From NCBI RefSeq assembly GCF_040869045.1, contig NC_090319.1, positions 262,338,897-262,402,896 on the forward strand: a stretch of DNA of 64,000 nucleotides, given 5' to 3'. Below are positions 33,196-44,276 of this stretch, piece by piece. Made by a program: the position numbers and the translations under genes. Numbering within the stretch: position 1 is the first letter of the stretch; the number at the start of each line of letters is the position of its first letter. Origin of the DNA: Eurosta solidaginis (Eukaryota; Arthropoda; Insecta; Diptera; Tephritidae). The notes beneath the pieces were generated by a model. The model saw nothing but the letters and a program-made list of their open reading frames with translations. It had not been told where the DNA came from and did no database searches.

Positions 33196-33294
33196 CTAGA
33201 TTTAGTAAGTGCGGGTTTTGAAATGTACATTATTTCCATGTAATTTGTGTTAGAGAAAAATGTACATTTCAAAACTCACATTAATTGAATCTAG
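33196..33294. mobile_element. 99-bp hairpin MITE
   Basis: Left arm CTAGATTTAGTAAGTGCGGG then TTTTGAAATGTACATT; right arm is its inverse with about six mismatches (AATGTACATTTCAAAACTCA...TCTAG). Loop of about 27 bases. Confidence 0.75.
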
Positions 33295-33404
33295 CCAGAC
33301 TCCTCAGATTTACTATTGAAAAGTCTTAAAAGTTTGAACTGTGTAGTAATGGTCGAATTTCCATTTGACTAGGTTCGTTTATTATTTATTATTAACAACG
33401 GTAT

Positions 33405-34027
33405 TGTTATTAGCAAAACTAAGGGGTGCTGCTATCTCTAAGCCGATGCTAAGCAGTGACGCGAATTCACATCAATAATTCAATCATCATGTATCTACAT
33501 AAACGAAACAATAATTGCATCTACACATATGTACCATGTACGTATACGAGCAGCGGAAAGTCAATGCACAAACACATGCATATATCTGAGATACTCCTGA
33601 AAGTATGCAATGAGAAAAGCTATAAAATTGTGCAATTGTAGTTACAGCTGAGAAGTTTGAGAGCTAATGGCAACTAGTAGATTCTGGAAGCGCCTAGAAG
33701 ATGCGAACGTTGAAATCAGACAGTATATAAGGCAACAAGTGTAGAGGCGCTGGAATTCAGTTTGATTTGAGTTGTCAAGCAGTTTCGACTAAGACGCTAT
33801 CTAGCGAGCAAGAGCAGTATTATTTTGAATAGTAGAGTTTCATTTGAGCTATCAATCAGTTTGGTTATTAAGCAAGCTATTCGTTGCACAGTTTGAGTGT
33901 TATTGTGAAGTACTTTAATAAAGGCCATTTTGCATTATTACAAATTGGAGTTATTTTTTCAACAGTTTAGTGATTCGAACTCAGCAGAAGATTGCAAATA
34001 AGGGAAATTGCAAGTAAATTCGTTACA
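33405..34027 (+). repeat. 5' LTR of the second LTR retrotransposon
   Basis: Starts TGTTATTAGCAAAACTAAGG (an about 8-bp deletion after TGT relative to the other LTRs) and ends AATTCGTTACA. GTAT (33401-33404) precedes it, as in the other insertions. It carries AGTATATAAGGC (33721-33732), a candidate TATA box, and AATAAA (33914) as a candidate polyadenylation signal. Confidence 0.85.
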
Positions 34028-34029
34028 AT

Positions 34030-34047
34030 TGGTGTCAGAAGAGGAAT
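34030..34047 (+). promoter_or_regulatory. Primer-binding site, tRNA-Leu type
   Basis: TGGTGTCAGAAGAGGAAT begins 2 bases after the LTR. It resembles the tRNA-Leu primer sites used by several fly gypsy-group elements. Assignment from memory of the family pattern. Confidence 0.6.
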
Positions 34048-34078
34048 TGTTGAATAAATTCCGGAGGACAACAAGGAC

Positions 34079-35881
34079 ATGGCAAAGTTCAGTGAATTGA
34101 AGATCCAGCAACTGGAGAAGGAGTTGGAGAGCCGTGGATTGAATACAAGCGGCTTTAAACTCGAACTTCAGGCACGGCTACGAGAGGCAATAGAAGCAAA
34201 AGGAATTGATGTGGACGAGTATGTCTTTTATCCTGATGGGGACGAGACAACAACAAAAATTGAAGAGCAAAATGAAACATCGCAGACAGTTACGAGCACA
34301 GACTTGAACATGATATTGGCTGCAATAGCTGCTCAAACATCGACAGTAACATCAATGTCGTCGCAAATATCATCCCAACTAGAATCACAGGAGGTACGCA
34401 TTTCAGAAATGGCGTCGCAAGTGACATCACAATTGGAATCGCAGGAGACACGCATAGCATCGAAGATTGAAGCACAGGAAACACAAATTTCTACACAGCT
34501 CGAAGAGCAGAAGACATATATGACATCCCAACTGGAGTCGCAAGAGACACGTATAACATCTAAGATGGAAGCACAAGAGGAGCGCTTATCATTGCAGGTG
34601 GCGCAAATGTCTTCGCAGTTGGAAGCACAGGAAGCAAGGGTAACATCAAAGCTGGAAGCACAGGATACAAAAATTGTGCAGCTCGAAGACAAAATTGATG
34701 CTGAGAGAGAAGCTTCGAGAGGTCGTATTCAGGAGTTGCAATTAAATCGCCCAACAGTTTCATCGAGTAATCCAAGGATGGTGTCATCCTTTGACGGTTC
34801 TGTTCCTTTCCAGGTCTTTAAGCTACAATTTGAGTAGACCGCAACAGTGAACAACTGGAATGCTGAAGATAAAGTTGCTGCACTCTTCGTAGCATTGAAA
34901 GGACCAGCTGCCGAAATCTTACAGACGATTCCAGAGTACGAACGGAACAGTTATGAAGCATTGATAGCTGCTATAGAGAGACGATACGGAACTGAGCATA
35001 GGAGACAGATATACCAAATGGAGTTGATGAAACGCTTCCAGAGGCCTGGTGAAACATTGCAAGTGTTTGCGTCGGATATTGAAAGGATAGCACATTTAGC
35101 GAATGCGGACGCACCCGTGGAATACACTGAAAGGGTAAAGATTCAGAGCTTTATAAATGGCATACGGGACGTCGAAACAAAGCGAGCTACATATGCAGAC
35201 CCAAAGCGAACATTCGCAGAAACGGTGTCACAAGCTCTGATTCATGAAACAGCGTCGCTTCTGTGTAAGCCAGTTTTCAAAGCACGCCGTGTGGAAATAG
35301 AAAGGCCAGAGTGGGTAGACGCAATATTGGAGGCGCTGAAAGAATCGCAAAAGCGGAGTGAAAAAGTTATCAAATGTTTCAAATGCGGGAAGCCCGGTCA
35401 CATTGCACGTCATTGCGATCTTGGTCCTAATAGTTCCAACAATGTGAGTGGCCGTAAACGCAAAGCTGGAGGAGATGAGCAAGAGCGAGTAATAGGTACA
35501 GATCGAGAGCTAGATCCAGTTATCGAATGTCCTGTGATATCTGTGTCGCAAATTGGTAGAAAATCGAGCAGTCTTACCGTCAGAGGGAATGTGGATGGCA
35601 AAGAACGTGTACTGACGGTAGATACAGGCGCATTTCATTCCTTGATCCGATCTGACTTGGTCAACAGGAGAGTAAAACCGTTACCAGGAGCAAGGTTGCG
35701 TACGGTCACTGGCGAGTATAACCAAGTTCAGGTAGAAGTGATATGTGAAGTCTTGATTGGAAAGGTCACGGTTCTACACAAATTCGATGTGGCGAAGATC
35801 TTTGAAGAAGTCATATTGGGAGTGGACTTCTTGGTTGACCATGACAAGATCGATATGCAGAGAAGGGTGAATGTTTGGTAA
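34079..35881 (+). pseudogene. Gag-protease polyprotein of a gypsy-like LTR element, one in-frame stop
   Basis: Starts MAKFSELKIQQLEKELESRG, 52 bases after the LTR. Residues about 1-45 look like a SAP domain (nucleic-acid-binding helices). About 90-240 is a strongly repetitive coiled coil built on (Q)LESQETRI-type units. Then a retrotransposon gag core (VAALFVALKGPAAEIL, ERRYGTEHRRQIYQ), a CCHC knuckle CFKCGKPGHIARHC and an aspartic protease box LTVDTGAFHSLI with Asp-Thr-Gly intact. A TAG at 34835-34837 interrupts the frame where the minus-strand copy has Lys; the same frame continues afterwards. Pol beyond protease is missing because a LINE fragment begins at about 35870. A single nonsense change suggests a fairly young copy. 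Confidence 0.85.
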
Positions 35882-37120
35882 GAAATGGAGACTCAAGCCA
35901 AGCGTGGTACTTTGGATATACGAGGCGGTGGTGCGACCGGTGCTTACCTATGGTTCCATAGTCTGATGGGAAGCTCTAAGTAAGAGCTACAGTCTCACCA
36001 GCCTGCAAAAAGTCCAGCGCATTGCGTGTGTTGGTGCCATAGGGGCCGGACGCACTTGCCCCACAGCTGCTTTAGACCCCATTTTGCACCTGGTTCCGAT
36101 CGACTTGCATTTACTTTGTACATCGTCCAAAACCGCACTGAGACTCAGGGAGTCTGGGTGTTGGAAGGATACTCAGCAAGGGCATAATAGTATCGTAAAG
36201 AAATTTTCGGATGGTACGTGTAGTACCGAGACAGATTACTACGCTCGCAAACTGAAATTTGAGTACGGTTGTAATACCGCCATTCCAAGCAGGAACGAGT
36301 ATAAGAGAAACCCGGGCATAAGGGTCGACGACATCGAAATCTACACTGACGGCTCCAAGATGGAATCGGGAGTGGGAGCCGGAGTCTTCTATGAGTCCCT
36401 AGATTTGTCTGCATCATTCAGACTTCCATCGCACTGCAGCGTGTTTCAAGCAGAAATCCTCGCGTTTTGGTAAGCCTGCAAATCACTGGAGGGCTTGAAT
36501 GTAGCTGGTAAAGTTTGCATCCTGCCGGGTAGCCAAGCAGCGATAAAAGCGCTTTCCTCGCCACACATTAACTCAAAATTATCGTGGGCTTGTAAGCGAC
36601 TCATATCCCAGTTATCCACCAATCTAGAACTACGCGTTATCTGGGTCCTAGGGTCACAGGGGGATAGAAGGTAACGAGAAGGCCGACGAACTAGCACGCA
36701 GGAGATCATCGGATATGAACGAGGAAATAACCAATGTCGAAGTAGGCATACCCTTTTCAGTAGCCAAGGAGAATATCCAAAGCTTCTACTTGAAGAAAGT
36801 ACAAACAAAGTGGAATAACATTATCATCTGTGCAATATCAAAATCCATTTGGCAAAACTGTGATGGAAAGAGGACGAGAAGTCTTCTGAACAAATCCAGG
36901 GCTAACACACGCAAACTGATAGCAGTCTGCGCGGTCATTGGGCAGAAGGTACGCATGGGGAAAAGATGGGCATTCCGTATAACGACTACTGCAGAAGCTG
37001 CAAAGATCAAAATGCCAGGGAGACAGTAGAATACTTTATGTGTAAATGCCCGGCTCTAGCTAGAGCCATTTCACCTACCTACCTAATGAAGATGTGGAAA
37101 ATATTGTGGGCAGTGTTGAA
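35870..37120 (+). pseudogene. RNase H-bearing LINE, C-terminal fragment
   Basis: Starts inside the RT thumb (WRLKPSVVLWIYEAVVRPVL, TYGS.VWW), then HLVPIDLHLLCTSSKTALRL, the RNase H opening box IEIYTDGSKMESGVGAGVFY with catalytic Asp, SVFQAEILAF, then a stop. WVLGSQG is followed by a frameshift and KADELARRRSSDM, the last box. The C-terminal CRSCKDQNARETVEYFMCKC cluster is visible after another shift (about 36985). It differs clearly from the 9-11 kb LINE, so it is a second family. It abuts the protease frame of the LTR element, implying an insertion or rearrangement there. Confidence 0.8.
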
Positions 37121-37719
37121 CATTTTTTCCTCAGTGAAAACAAACAATCTTGCTTACAGCCTAAAAAGGACCAAAATTGAGAAAAAGGGACCAGCGGAAC
37201 AAATGGGGTTGGAAAGGACCATTTTTGGTCCAAATGAACCAAAAGTGGCAATCGTGGTATACATATTACCGTGTGATTTGTAGACATTTTTTATTAGAAA
37301 AAAAAAAAAAATATTGCTAAAGTCAATATTAAGAGGATTTCTGCAGGGCATTTCGAATTTTGAAATCACTACCTGAAAGGAAAGTAAAAATAGGAGATGA
37401 TCATTACATTTTCACACACAATATAAGTAGATTAATTTGTTCTTTGGTGCAGATATTTCGGACAGGTTAACAGTTAAAAGTTATTATTTGGTTTGAGTGC
37501 TCAAAATAAGTCTGATTTTAGTTTACTATGTTGACTGCTGCCTGGAATATCACCACATATCGGCTGCGAGTTCGAAAACGTCCTCCATAAGGATGTATTT
37601 CAAAAACGCCCTTTTTAAGAATTTATATCAACGCTCTATCGGAGCTTAAAGTTTTTACACAGGGCGTTCTTAAGCCGCTTCGCCCGCTTATTATCTTCTG
37701 GTCTTTTCTTACCGAGGCA
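37121..37719. other. No gene seen
   Basis: Short GGACCA-containing words recur at 37167-37230. A (A)13 run at 37299. No coding support. Confidence 0.45.
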
Positions 37720-38460
37720 TAAAGGGGCTTACTTGGTTCTTCCCGTTTCGTCTTGAGCATTTAGCTGATGAGCTTCCTTACTCCACCTTTCATTAGTCTT
37801 TTTTCCGTAAAGATTGCAACGATCAACGAGCACCACACTCAGTGACTGCTTTGCTACATCATTCATTATCTCCGGAACAGCCGGAGTCTTAGTTTTACCT
37901 CCCTTTGGCAGTCTCGAGAAAACCGGAGTATTAGTGTTACCCCCCTTTGCCCTATCTCCTACTTCCACATCCTTCGTTGGCACCATCTCCACTTTTCACG
38001 CCCCCTCCCTGACTTGCAGATTTTGAGGATGTTGCTACTTCGCTATTGGGGTCCATCTGTCATACACTTTAGACTCAGTTGTTTTGTCTATGCGGCTAGC
38101 TGCCTTGGGACCCAGCGCTTTGGTCCCTCTTTCCTCTTAAAAGCAGGATTGTCGCCTTCATCCGAACGTTGCTTATTCATTATCTCGCTTGAAGCTTCTT
38201 ATTCCTCGTACCGGTTGCAGTACCGAGGGTCTCTCGCAGCAAAACTCTTGAACTCCCTGCGACCTACTTCTACCGCCTCACGAGCCCATTTCAGGCGCTC
38301 ACTCACCAGGTCTGTTGGGTCGACCACTGCTCCCAAGCTACGGAAAATTCTTAGTGCTGCACGGTACTGCAAGATAACTCGCTCTGCTCCGTTTGGATTT
38401 ACTTGCCGTTCCATCACTCTCCACTACTTTCGCTCCCCTAGTCGGAAGAATCGCTTATAG
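37720..38460 (-). pseudogene. LINE ORF1 (gag-like) fragment
   Basis: Minus strand from 38417: MMERQVNPNGAERVILQYRA, an Ala/Arg-rich helical stretch, then KRKEGPKRW and, after a shift, GGNTNTPVFSRLPKGGKTKT and SVVLVDRCNLYGKKTNERWS. The LVDR.N..GK...ERW string is the start of the ORF1 core (DUF4780-like) of RNase H LINEs. ORF1 binds the LINE RNA. It ends just after this string, so the core is truncated. It may belong to the family of 35.9-37.1 kb but lies in opposite orientation. Confidence 0.55.
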
Positions 38461-38469
38461 TTCTTTATT

Positions 38470-39180
38470 TCGAAATTACGTCGGAACTATTCCGGATCAT
38501 TTTGAGAATATGTTTGTATCCTTTTTTGTGTTCGGGTTTATGTTAGTACTATTTTAGAATGGCGATAATTATTTTTCAGTATCGTATAAGATTGTTATCG
38601 GAATCGTGTCAGGAAAAATTTGGGATAATTTCGGGCTAGATTTGGATAGTTGCATGACTATTTCGGCGTTGGTTTTAGACTATTTCGGAACAGTTGCGGC
38701 ATTTTTAAGTGAAATTTCGGAAAAGATTTTGTAACAATTTGTATATCATCCTGGGACTATTTTCGGGACGTTGGGAACCATTCGGGATCATTTTGGAACA
38801 ACTTTTGGATCATTTCGGGACTTTTTTATTACTTAGTATTTCAGAATAATGTCAATGCTTTTTCAGGATAGTATTGAATTGGTATCGTAATTGTTTTTGG
38901 ATGAAATGGGAATCTATTCAAGATATTTGCGATGCTGTTTCGGTATTGTTTTTGCGATCCATTTGGGACTTCTTCGGAGCAATATCGGAATAATTTCAAA
39001 ATTATTTTCGGTATTGAATTGGAACTATTTCGGTAAACTTTTGCGTCTATCCCCGAATCAATTCGGGATGGGTTTTTCATCTTTTCGAGACTTCTTTGGG
39101 ATATGTTTGGAATTTTCTACGGATAGTTCCGTTTCATACTTTTGAGACTACTTTGAAATTATTTTCGAAACATGTATTGA
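38470..39180. repeat. Degenerate short repeat rich in TTTCGG(G/A)A
   Basis: Words such as TATTTCGGA, ATTTCGGGA and CATTTTGGAA recur every 12-25 bases for about 700 bp without a fixed period. It looks like an old minisatellite. ORFs here are incidental. Confidence 0.6.
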
Positions 39181-39429
39181 CAAAAAATAATTATCAAAAT
39201 AACTTTCATTTTACCTCTACATAATATCAACAATGGTTAGCCAACCATTCATCCTTCATCCTTTTTATATAAATTTTAACCTTTTGCATATTTATACCTT
39301 TCATGAAAATGAAATGGTATATTAATTTCGTCACGAAACCGAAAATTGTAAGTCCTTAAAGGAAGATAGATAGACCCACCATTAAGTATAACGAAATAAT
39401 CAGGTTGAAGAACTGAGTTGATTTAGCCA

Positions 39430-39480
39430 TGTCCGTCTGTCCGTCTGTCCGTATGTCCGTCTGTCCGTCTGTCTGTTTGT
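39430..39480 (+). repeat. (GTCY)n microsatellite of the Helentron-like element
   Basis: GTCCGTCTGTCCGTCTGTCC with variants, then GTCTGTTTGTATGCAAACTAGTC; landmark of DINE-1-like elements. Confidence 0.9.
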
Positions 39481-39719
39481 ATGCAAACTAGTCACTCAAT
39501 TTTTGAGATATCTTGATAAAATTTGGTGAGCGGGTGTATTTGGGTGTCCGATTAGACATTTGTCGGAACCGACCGGATCGGACCACTATAGCATATATCC
39601 TCCATACAACCGATTTTTCAGAAAAAGAGGATTTTTGTAATATCTTACCCAATTTAACAGATTGAAGCTTCAAACTTCACCATATACTTTCGTATATTCC
39701 ACTTATTGTTGCCTGAAAA

Positions 39720-40620
39720 AATTGATGACATCGGTCGTATATATAGTATATATCCCCCACAACCGATTGTTCAGATAAGGAACTTTTCGTAATTACTGCC
39801 CTATTTTAAGAGCTAGAGGCTTCAAATTTCAACGAATGCTTACGTATATAGCATATATTGTTGTCTGAAAAAATCATAAAGATCGGTGGTATATATAGTA
39901 TATATATGGTGGTATATATAGTATATATATATAGTATATATATATATTTTCGCAAATTTTAGCCCCATTTTAACAGCTAGCAGCTTCAAATTTCACCGAA
40001 TATTTACGTATATAGCATATATTGTTGTCTGAAAAAATCATAGAGATCGGTTGTATATATAGTATATATCTCATACAACCGATTGTTCAGATAAGAAACT
40101 TTTCGCAATTTCTACCCCATTTTAACAGCTATAAACTTCAAATTTTACCGATTGCTTACGTATATAGCATATATTGTTGTCTGGAAAAATCATAGAGATC
40201 GGTTGTATATATAGTATATATCTCATACAACCGATTGTTCAGATAAGAAACTTTTCGCAATTTCTACCCCATTTTAACAGCTATAAGCTTCAACTTTCAC
40301 CGATTGCTTACGTATATAGTATGTATTGTTGTGTCAAAAAATCATAGAGATCGGTGAAATATATAATATATATATGATGGTATATATAGTATATATATAT
40401 AGTATATATATATTTTTTTTGCGATTTCGGCCCCATTTTAACAGCTAGAAGCTTCAAATTTCACCAAATGCTTACGTGGATAGCATATATTGTTGTCTGA
40501 AAAAATCATAGAGATCGGTGGTATATATATTATATACCCGATATAAACTCTAATTTTTGCCCCCTTTTTACGGCTAGAAGCTTCAAAATTCATCAAATTT
40601 CATCAAATAGTTACGTTTAC
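39720..40620 (+). repeat. Tandem array, about six 152-164-bp units
   Basis: The (C)ATAGAGATCGGT anchor falls at about 39725 (degenerate), 39878, 40041, 40193, 40345 and 40509. Each unit has CATATATTGTTGTCTGAAAA, a GTATATATAGTATATAT palindrome, ACAACCGATTGTTCAGATAA in most, and TTTTAACAGCTA. Three units carry an expanded TATATAGTATATATA segment. Confidence 0.9.
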
Positions 40621-40900
40621 GTCATATATTGTTGAAATACGTGATTCGTAGTCATAGTTTTTACACGCAGACCACAAAAAACCTGAAACTTTGCATCCTC
40701 ACACAAAGTACCTACCTGTTTTTTATTTTATATTTATCTTAAAAATCGTTAAGGTATGTAGATCTGTTCACTATATATTTCTTATCTTATACATCCGATT
40801 ATTCGGAGATTACGAACGGGATAAGATTATTGTTCAGCCCCATTCATGAAAGGTATGAAGTCTTCGGCACAGCCGAAGACAGTCCCATTCTTACTTGTTT

Positions 40901-41639
40901 TAATTTCACTTATTCTAAAATCACTTCCAACAATTGTTACAATTGCAGTTTTCTATTATCGCCCATTCAATTTATTCAAATCTTTTATATCTTTTGCGCT
41001 TCTACTTATTCCGATTTTTATTCTTTGAATTCAGTTTTTTGCACTCCGCCCCTTCGCCAATATCAGCCAAGTTATAGTGAAAGTATTACAGCAAGTCCAA
41101 AATGCAAGGACATTGTTTTTGTAGGCATTTCGCATATCTTTTCGGCAAGCAGTTACCTTATGGACATTTATTTCCATTTTCAATGGAAGATCGACATGCA
41201 ACGGCTGTCCTTTGAAATAGCAAAAAGGCTGTGAAAATTTATTTAAATGACTTTCTGAAACAACGGTCTGACTGACTGCTGGTTTTCGTTCTAATGAAAT
41301 TTCAATGAGGTTTTGCCAACCACATAGTTACGAAAAGGGTTTTAATGAGAAATTGATAAAAATATCTATGAAAAAAAAAAAAATATTAAAATTAAGTACA
41401 TTAGACTAGGTTGAAAAAAAATATATATATACAAATAAAGATTATAAAATAAGCATTAACATATTGTGTAATTTTATTTATTTTTTTGTTATTAAACTGA
41501 TGTCTTTGGGAATGAGAAGATTTATAGGGCAGCTAGCATGAAGATAGCAGTGACAGTTTTTACAAATTTCTTCAATTACATTTTAATTTTCTTAATTTTT
41601 AAATTTTAAAATAAAAAAATATAAATAAACACAAGGCGC
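40901..41639. other. No supported gene
   Basis: A 134-codon frame (40830-41234) begins inside the Helentron-like end and has no domain. Rest is AT-rich. Confidence 0.4.
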
Positions 41640-41968
41640 GAAAACCTCCGAAGAGATTTTAGGCCAAGCTTCTCTTCAATTTGCGTTGTACTCTTTTTAG
41701 TTTCTCTTAAAAATTGGTGAGGCGCGACCTACGCCGACTCCGAACTACATCTGCAATGCAAATAAGTTTTCACTCGGAAGTTTTCCATCGCAGAAATATA
41801 CTCGTAGTGTTTTACAAATCACTGCCGCGAGCAACCTCCCTTAGAAAAACTTTTTTCTAATTGAAAAAACTTGCTATCAAATTTTAATGTTGCTTTACCC
41901 GAACCCTGAATACAGGATCATAGGTGTGGAAGGCGACGCATGCTACCACACCACTACGGCGGCCGCGT
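41640..41968 (-). mobile_element. tRNA-derived SINE, diverged copy
   Basis: Minus-strand match to 11613-11974: CCTCCGAAGAGAT (41646), CCGACTCCGAAC (41733), CTAATTGAAAAA (41858), TGCTTTACCCGAACCCTG (41891, the B-box side) and CACTACGGCGGCCGC at the head. Numerous substitutions; old. Confidence 0.75.
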
Positions 41969-42104
41969 TTTATGATTTATTTTTAGAGTATGCAGATTTA
42001 AGCATAAAACAGTTTCCAAAAAACATTTTCAAAACATAATACAAATTTTGAGAGACCTATAACTTGGATTTTGCCAAACTAAATTTTATTGAATTACAAA
42101 ACCT

Positions 42105-42222
42105 ACTTATTTACTTAATTTGCGCTTAAATGGTTCTGGCCGACCAACAAGGCGCGCCATTCACTTCGCTCTGCCAACTGGCGCCAATTGGCTACCCCGA
42201 GGAAACTTAAATCGTAACGGTA
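42105..42222 (-). mobile_element. RTE-type LINE 3' scrap
   Basis: CTTATTTACTTAATTTGCGC then TTAAATGG..., GCCGACCAACAAGGCGCGCC and TGGCGCCAATTGG parallel the last about 115 bp of the RTE copies at 28.45 and 52.92 kb, including a degenerate (TTAC)n tail. Only the 3' end was integrated or survives. Confidence 0.75.
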
Positions 42223-42897
42223 TATAACGGCTAAAGGTAGTAAAAAATTGTGCCGGGAATATTTGTCATAACCTTTAAATTAGTGAACAGAATTTTCCAA
42301 CTTTTTTTCTGCCCACTCTAATGCGCATGCATATGCATTGGGCGTAATTTTTTATTCTTCAAGCAGATGTCTACATAAAAGGAATAACAACGAAAAAACT
42401 TTGATATGGCAAAACTTTTGAATAAGTGAGTTAAATCAAAGAAGTAAGAGCACAAAATAAACTATTTTCAAAGAAATTTTGGTTGAATTATATTGATTTG
42501 GATAGACTACTTGGAGGGTTCTCCATGCCCAGATCTACGATTTTACTGATACCGTAAGAACAGGTATCGTATCAGTAATTTCCTAAATAAAATAACCAAT
42601 TTTTCAATGGGGTGAAGGGAAGTTATTTCGAAAACAATAGCGAAATATTCACGATATGACCATCAAGACAATCCCCAAATGATTTCAAAATGATCCCAAC
42701 ACTATCCTGAGATAGTTGCAGAGTAATAATGAAATAAATTTCAAATTTTCTACGGATACTTCCAGGATCAAAAAAGATTTTAAGCTATGTTCGTCAGTGC
42801 GGCCGTTACCGTCATAACTTGAGCAAAAGTTGGGATATAAACGATTATTAGGACAATACCAAAATGGTTCTTAAACGCAGGGCTGGATTAACCCTCA
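42223..42897. other. No gene seen
   Basis: A GATACCGTAAGAACAGGTATCGTATC near-inverted word at 42548-42573; otherwise nothing recognised. Confidence 0.4.
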
Positions 42898-43059
42898 ACG
42901 GCAACCATCAATTTGGGTCAGATTTTTTTCACGTCCCCTTCTTTTTTCGATTAAAAAATACAAACTTATATCTTTCATAAAAATTGTATTGTCACAATAT
43001 AATAATATCAATAAAATTACTATATACGTTTTAAACATGTCGTTTTCTATATTTGTTTT

Positions 43060-43710
43060 CGGCAAATTCATCAATTATGTCATCAATATAGATTTTATTC
43101 AATAAATCTGACCCAATGCAAAGTATACCTAATACCTCGGGTCGCTTTTGTCGCGTTGTAGCTCTTTCAGCAGCTTTGATTCTTTTTAATTGCGAGAAGG
43201 ATCATTCGGCAGAACAATTTGTGTTCATTACTGTTAAAAAAATCCGAAGAACTACTTCTGTGTTAGGAAATACATCTGCTAATTGATCTTCCATTAGAAT
43301 CTTATACAAATGACTATGAGTTTTTGTGCATCAGTGTATCTAGAGTTCACGTAACTTTGGAATTGTTTAATTTCATTAAAAAATTCTTCCAAATCTCTAG
43401 AATAAAAACGACGCTATTTATAGCTTCGTGGAGGTCTCCATCACTTAGAGAAAATTTGATGAGCAATGCAAATCTCTCTGAAACTTCCATATATACTTTC
43501 GCACGTCGTTTGATTTCACTGTGAAGATTGTCGATGATTTCGATGATTTGTCCTAAAGTCATCGCGAGGCGAAAATTCTACTTCTGGAGCATTTCCGTCA
43601 TTAGGTTGTTTTTTTCTACGACGAGTACATTTTATGATTTCTGTATAACCTACACCAGGTAATAATTGTTTAGTTTTTTCCTCAGTATCAGTCTGATTTA
43701 ACCACGCTTT
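43060..43710 (-). pseudogene. hAT-family (ZMYM1-like) transposase C-terminal remnant
   Basis: The minus strand from 43562 reads LGQIIEIIDNLHSEIKRRAK and FALLIKFSLSDGDLHEAIN, and farther on (about 43225-43085) SFSQLKRIKAAERATTRQKR followed by EVLGILCIG: the FS.LKRIK...R...L..L.I dimerisation signature (hATC) of zinc-finger MYM type 1-like transposases. Upstream LLPGVGYTEIIKCTRRRKK is also family-like. Several stops and shifts. The enzyme would cut and paste hAT DNA; this copy cannot. Confidence 0.6.
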
Positions 43711-43769
43711 TGTGAAGTACGCGATATTGAAGTATAATTGTACTAGTCCAAAGTAGACTAAATAAAGCC

Positions 43770-43872
43770 CATATTACAATACTGAATATTGTAGTTATTT
43801 ATTCTATAGTTCAGCGATACGAAAGTTAGCAGAAAGTGCAAAACATCAGGAAATCACCAAATTCGTTACAAT
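43770..43872 (+). repeat. LTR 3' end scrap
   Basis: AATAAAGCCCATATTACAAT...AGTTATTTATTC...GTTCAGCGATACGAA...AAATTCGTTACA matches the last about 100 bp of the LTR family (compare 59085-59191). Carries the AATAAA signal. Rest of the LTR is missing. Confidence 0.7.
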
Positions 43873-44036
43873 ACATTTATTTATTTGTCATCCATCATTA
43901 ACCATTTACTCATTCATCATTCTAGCTGAAATTTCCGCTTAAAGGCTTCTACACCCTCTGTTCCAAAAATAACTCAATTTTTTCAAGATAAAAACAACCA
44001 GTGTACATTTTGAGATAATTCTTTTTTATTATTCAG

Positions 44037-44100
44037 TATACTCTCCTTTCACTTCGATACACTTCTTTGCACGGTAATACAATTTGTCTAGTTCGTTGGT
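44037..44100 (-). pseudogene. Possible mariner-like transposase C-terminal scrap
   Basis: Minus strand reads ELDKLYYRAKKCIEVKGEYT before a stop. A KCIE.KG.Y tail closes many mariner transposases. Too short to be sure. Confidence 0.3.
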
Positions 44101-44276
44101 GGTCGCCTTTTGAACGCGGTCAATTGAGTTTTATTTATTTGAGTAAAATTTATTTTCAATTGTGATTATATTTTTGTTTCACTCTCTAGAATTTTATGTT
44201 TGTAAGAAAATTTTAGAAGTCTTTTTAATTTTTCGTGGCCCCCTAAAATCGGGGCCCCAGGCAACTGCACATTCTG

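Larger units (their letters stand above)
39290..40900 (+). mobile_element. Helentron-like family B element with expanded tandem repeats
   Basis: 5' side: TACCTTTCATGAA sub-terminal repeat (39296), AAGGAAGATAGATAGACCCA, then TAGCCATGTCCGTCTGTCCG and a GTCY microsatellite. Middle: six 152-164-bp repeats. 3' side: the inverse TTCATGAAAGGTA (40844-40856), hairpin GTCTTCGGCACAGCCGAAGAC (40860-40880), then AGTCCCATTCTTACTTGTTTT. This order (sub-TIR, GTCY microsatellite, repeats, sub-TIR, hairpin, CTTGTTT) is that of DINE-1/HINE elements. Non-coding. One reversed, unexpanded relative at 5.2-5.9 kb. Confidence 0.75.
42898..44270 (-). mobile_element. ZMYM1/hAT-like DNA transposon remnant
   Basis: The left edge CAGGGCTGGATTAACC is a hAT-like CAG terminus. 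Near the right edge GGCCCCCTAAAATCGGGGCCCC (44242-44263) is the G/C-rich block usual near the other end of this group. The interior has the transposase remnant and an LTR scrap. The right terminus itself seems lost at the junction with the Helentron-like copy (44277). Borders are inference. Confidence 0.5.

Noticed and set aside
34835..34837. TAG as a programmed readthrough between gag and protease
   Set aside because: The stop lies inside gag, before the zinc knuckle, and the other copy has Lys there; a simple nonsense mutation is more likely.
40830..41234. 134-codon ORF
   Set aside because: Begins inside the hairpin end of a Helentron-like element and shows no domain.
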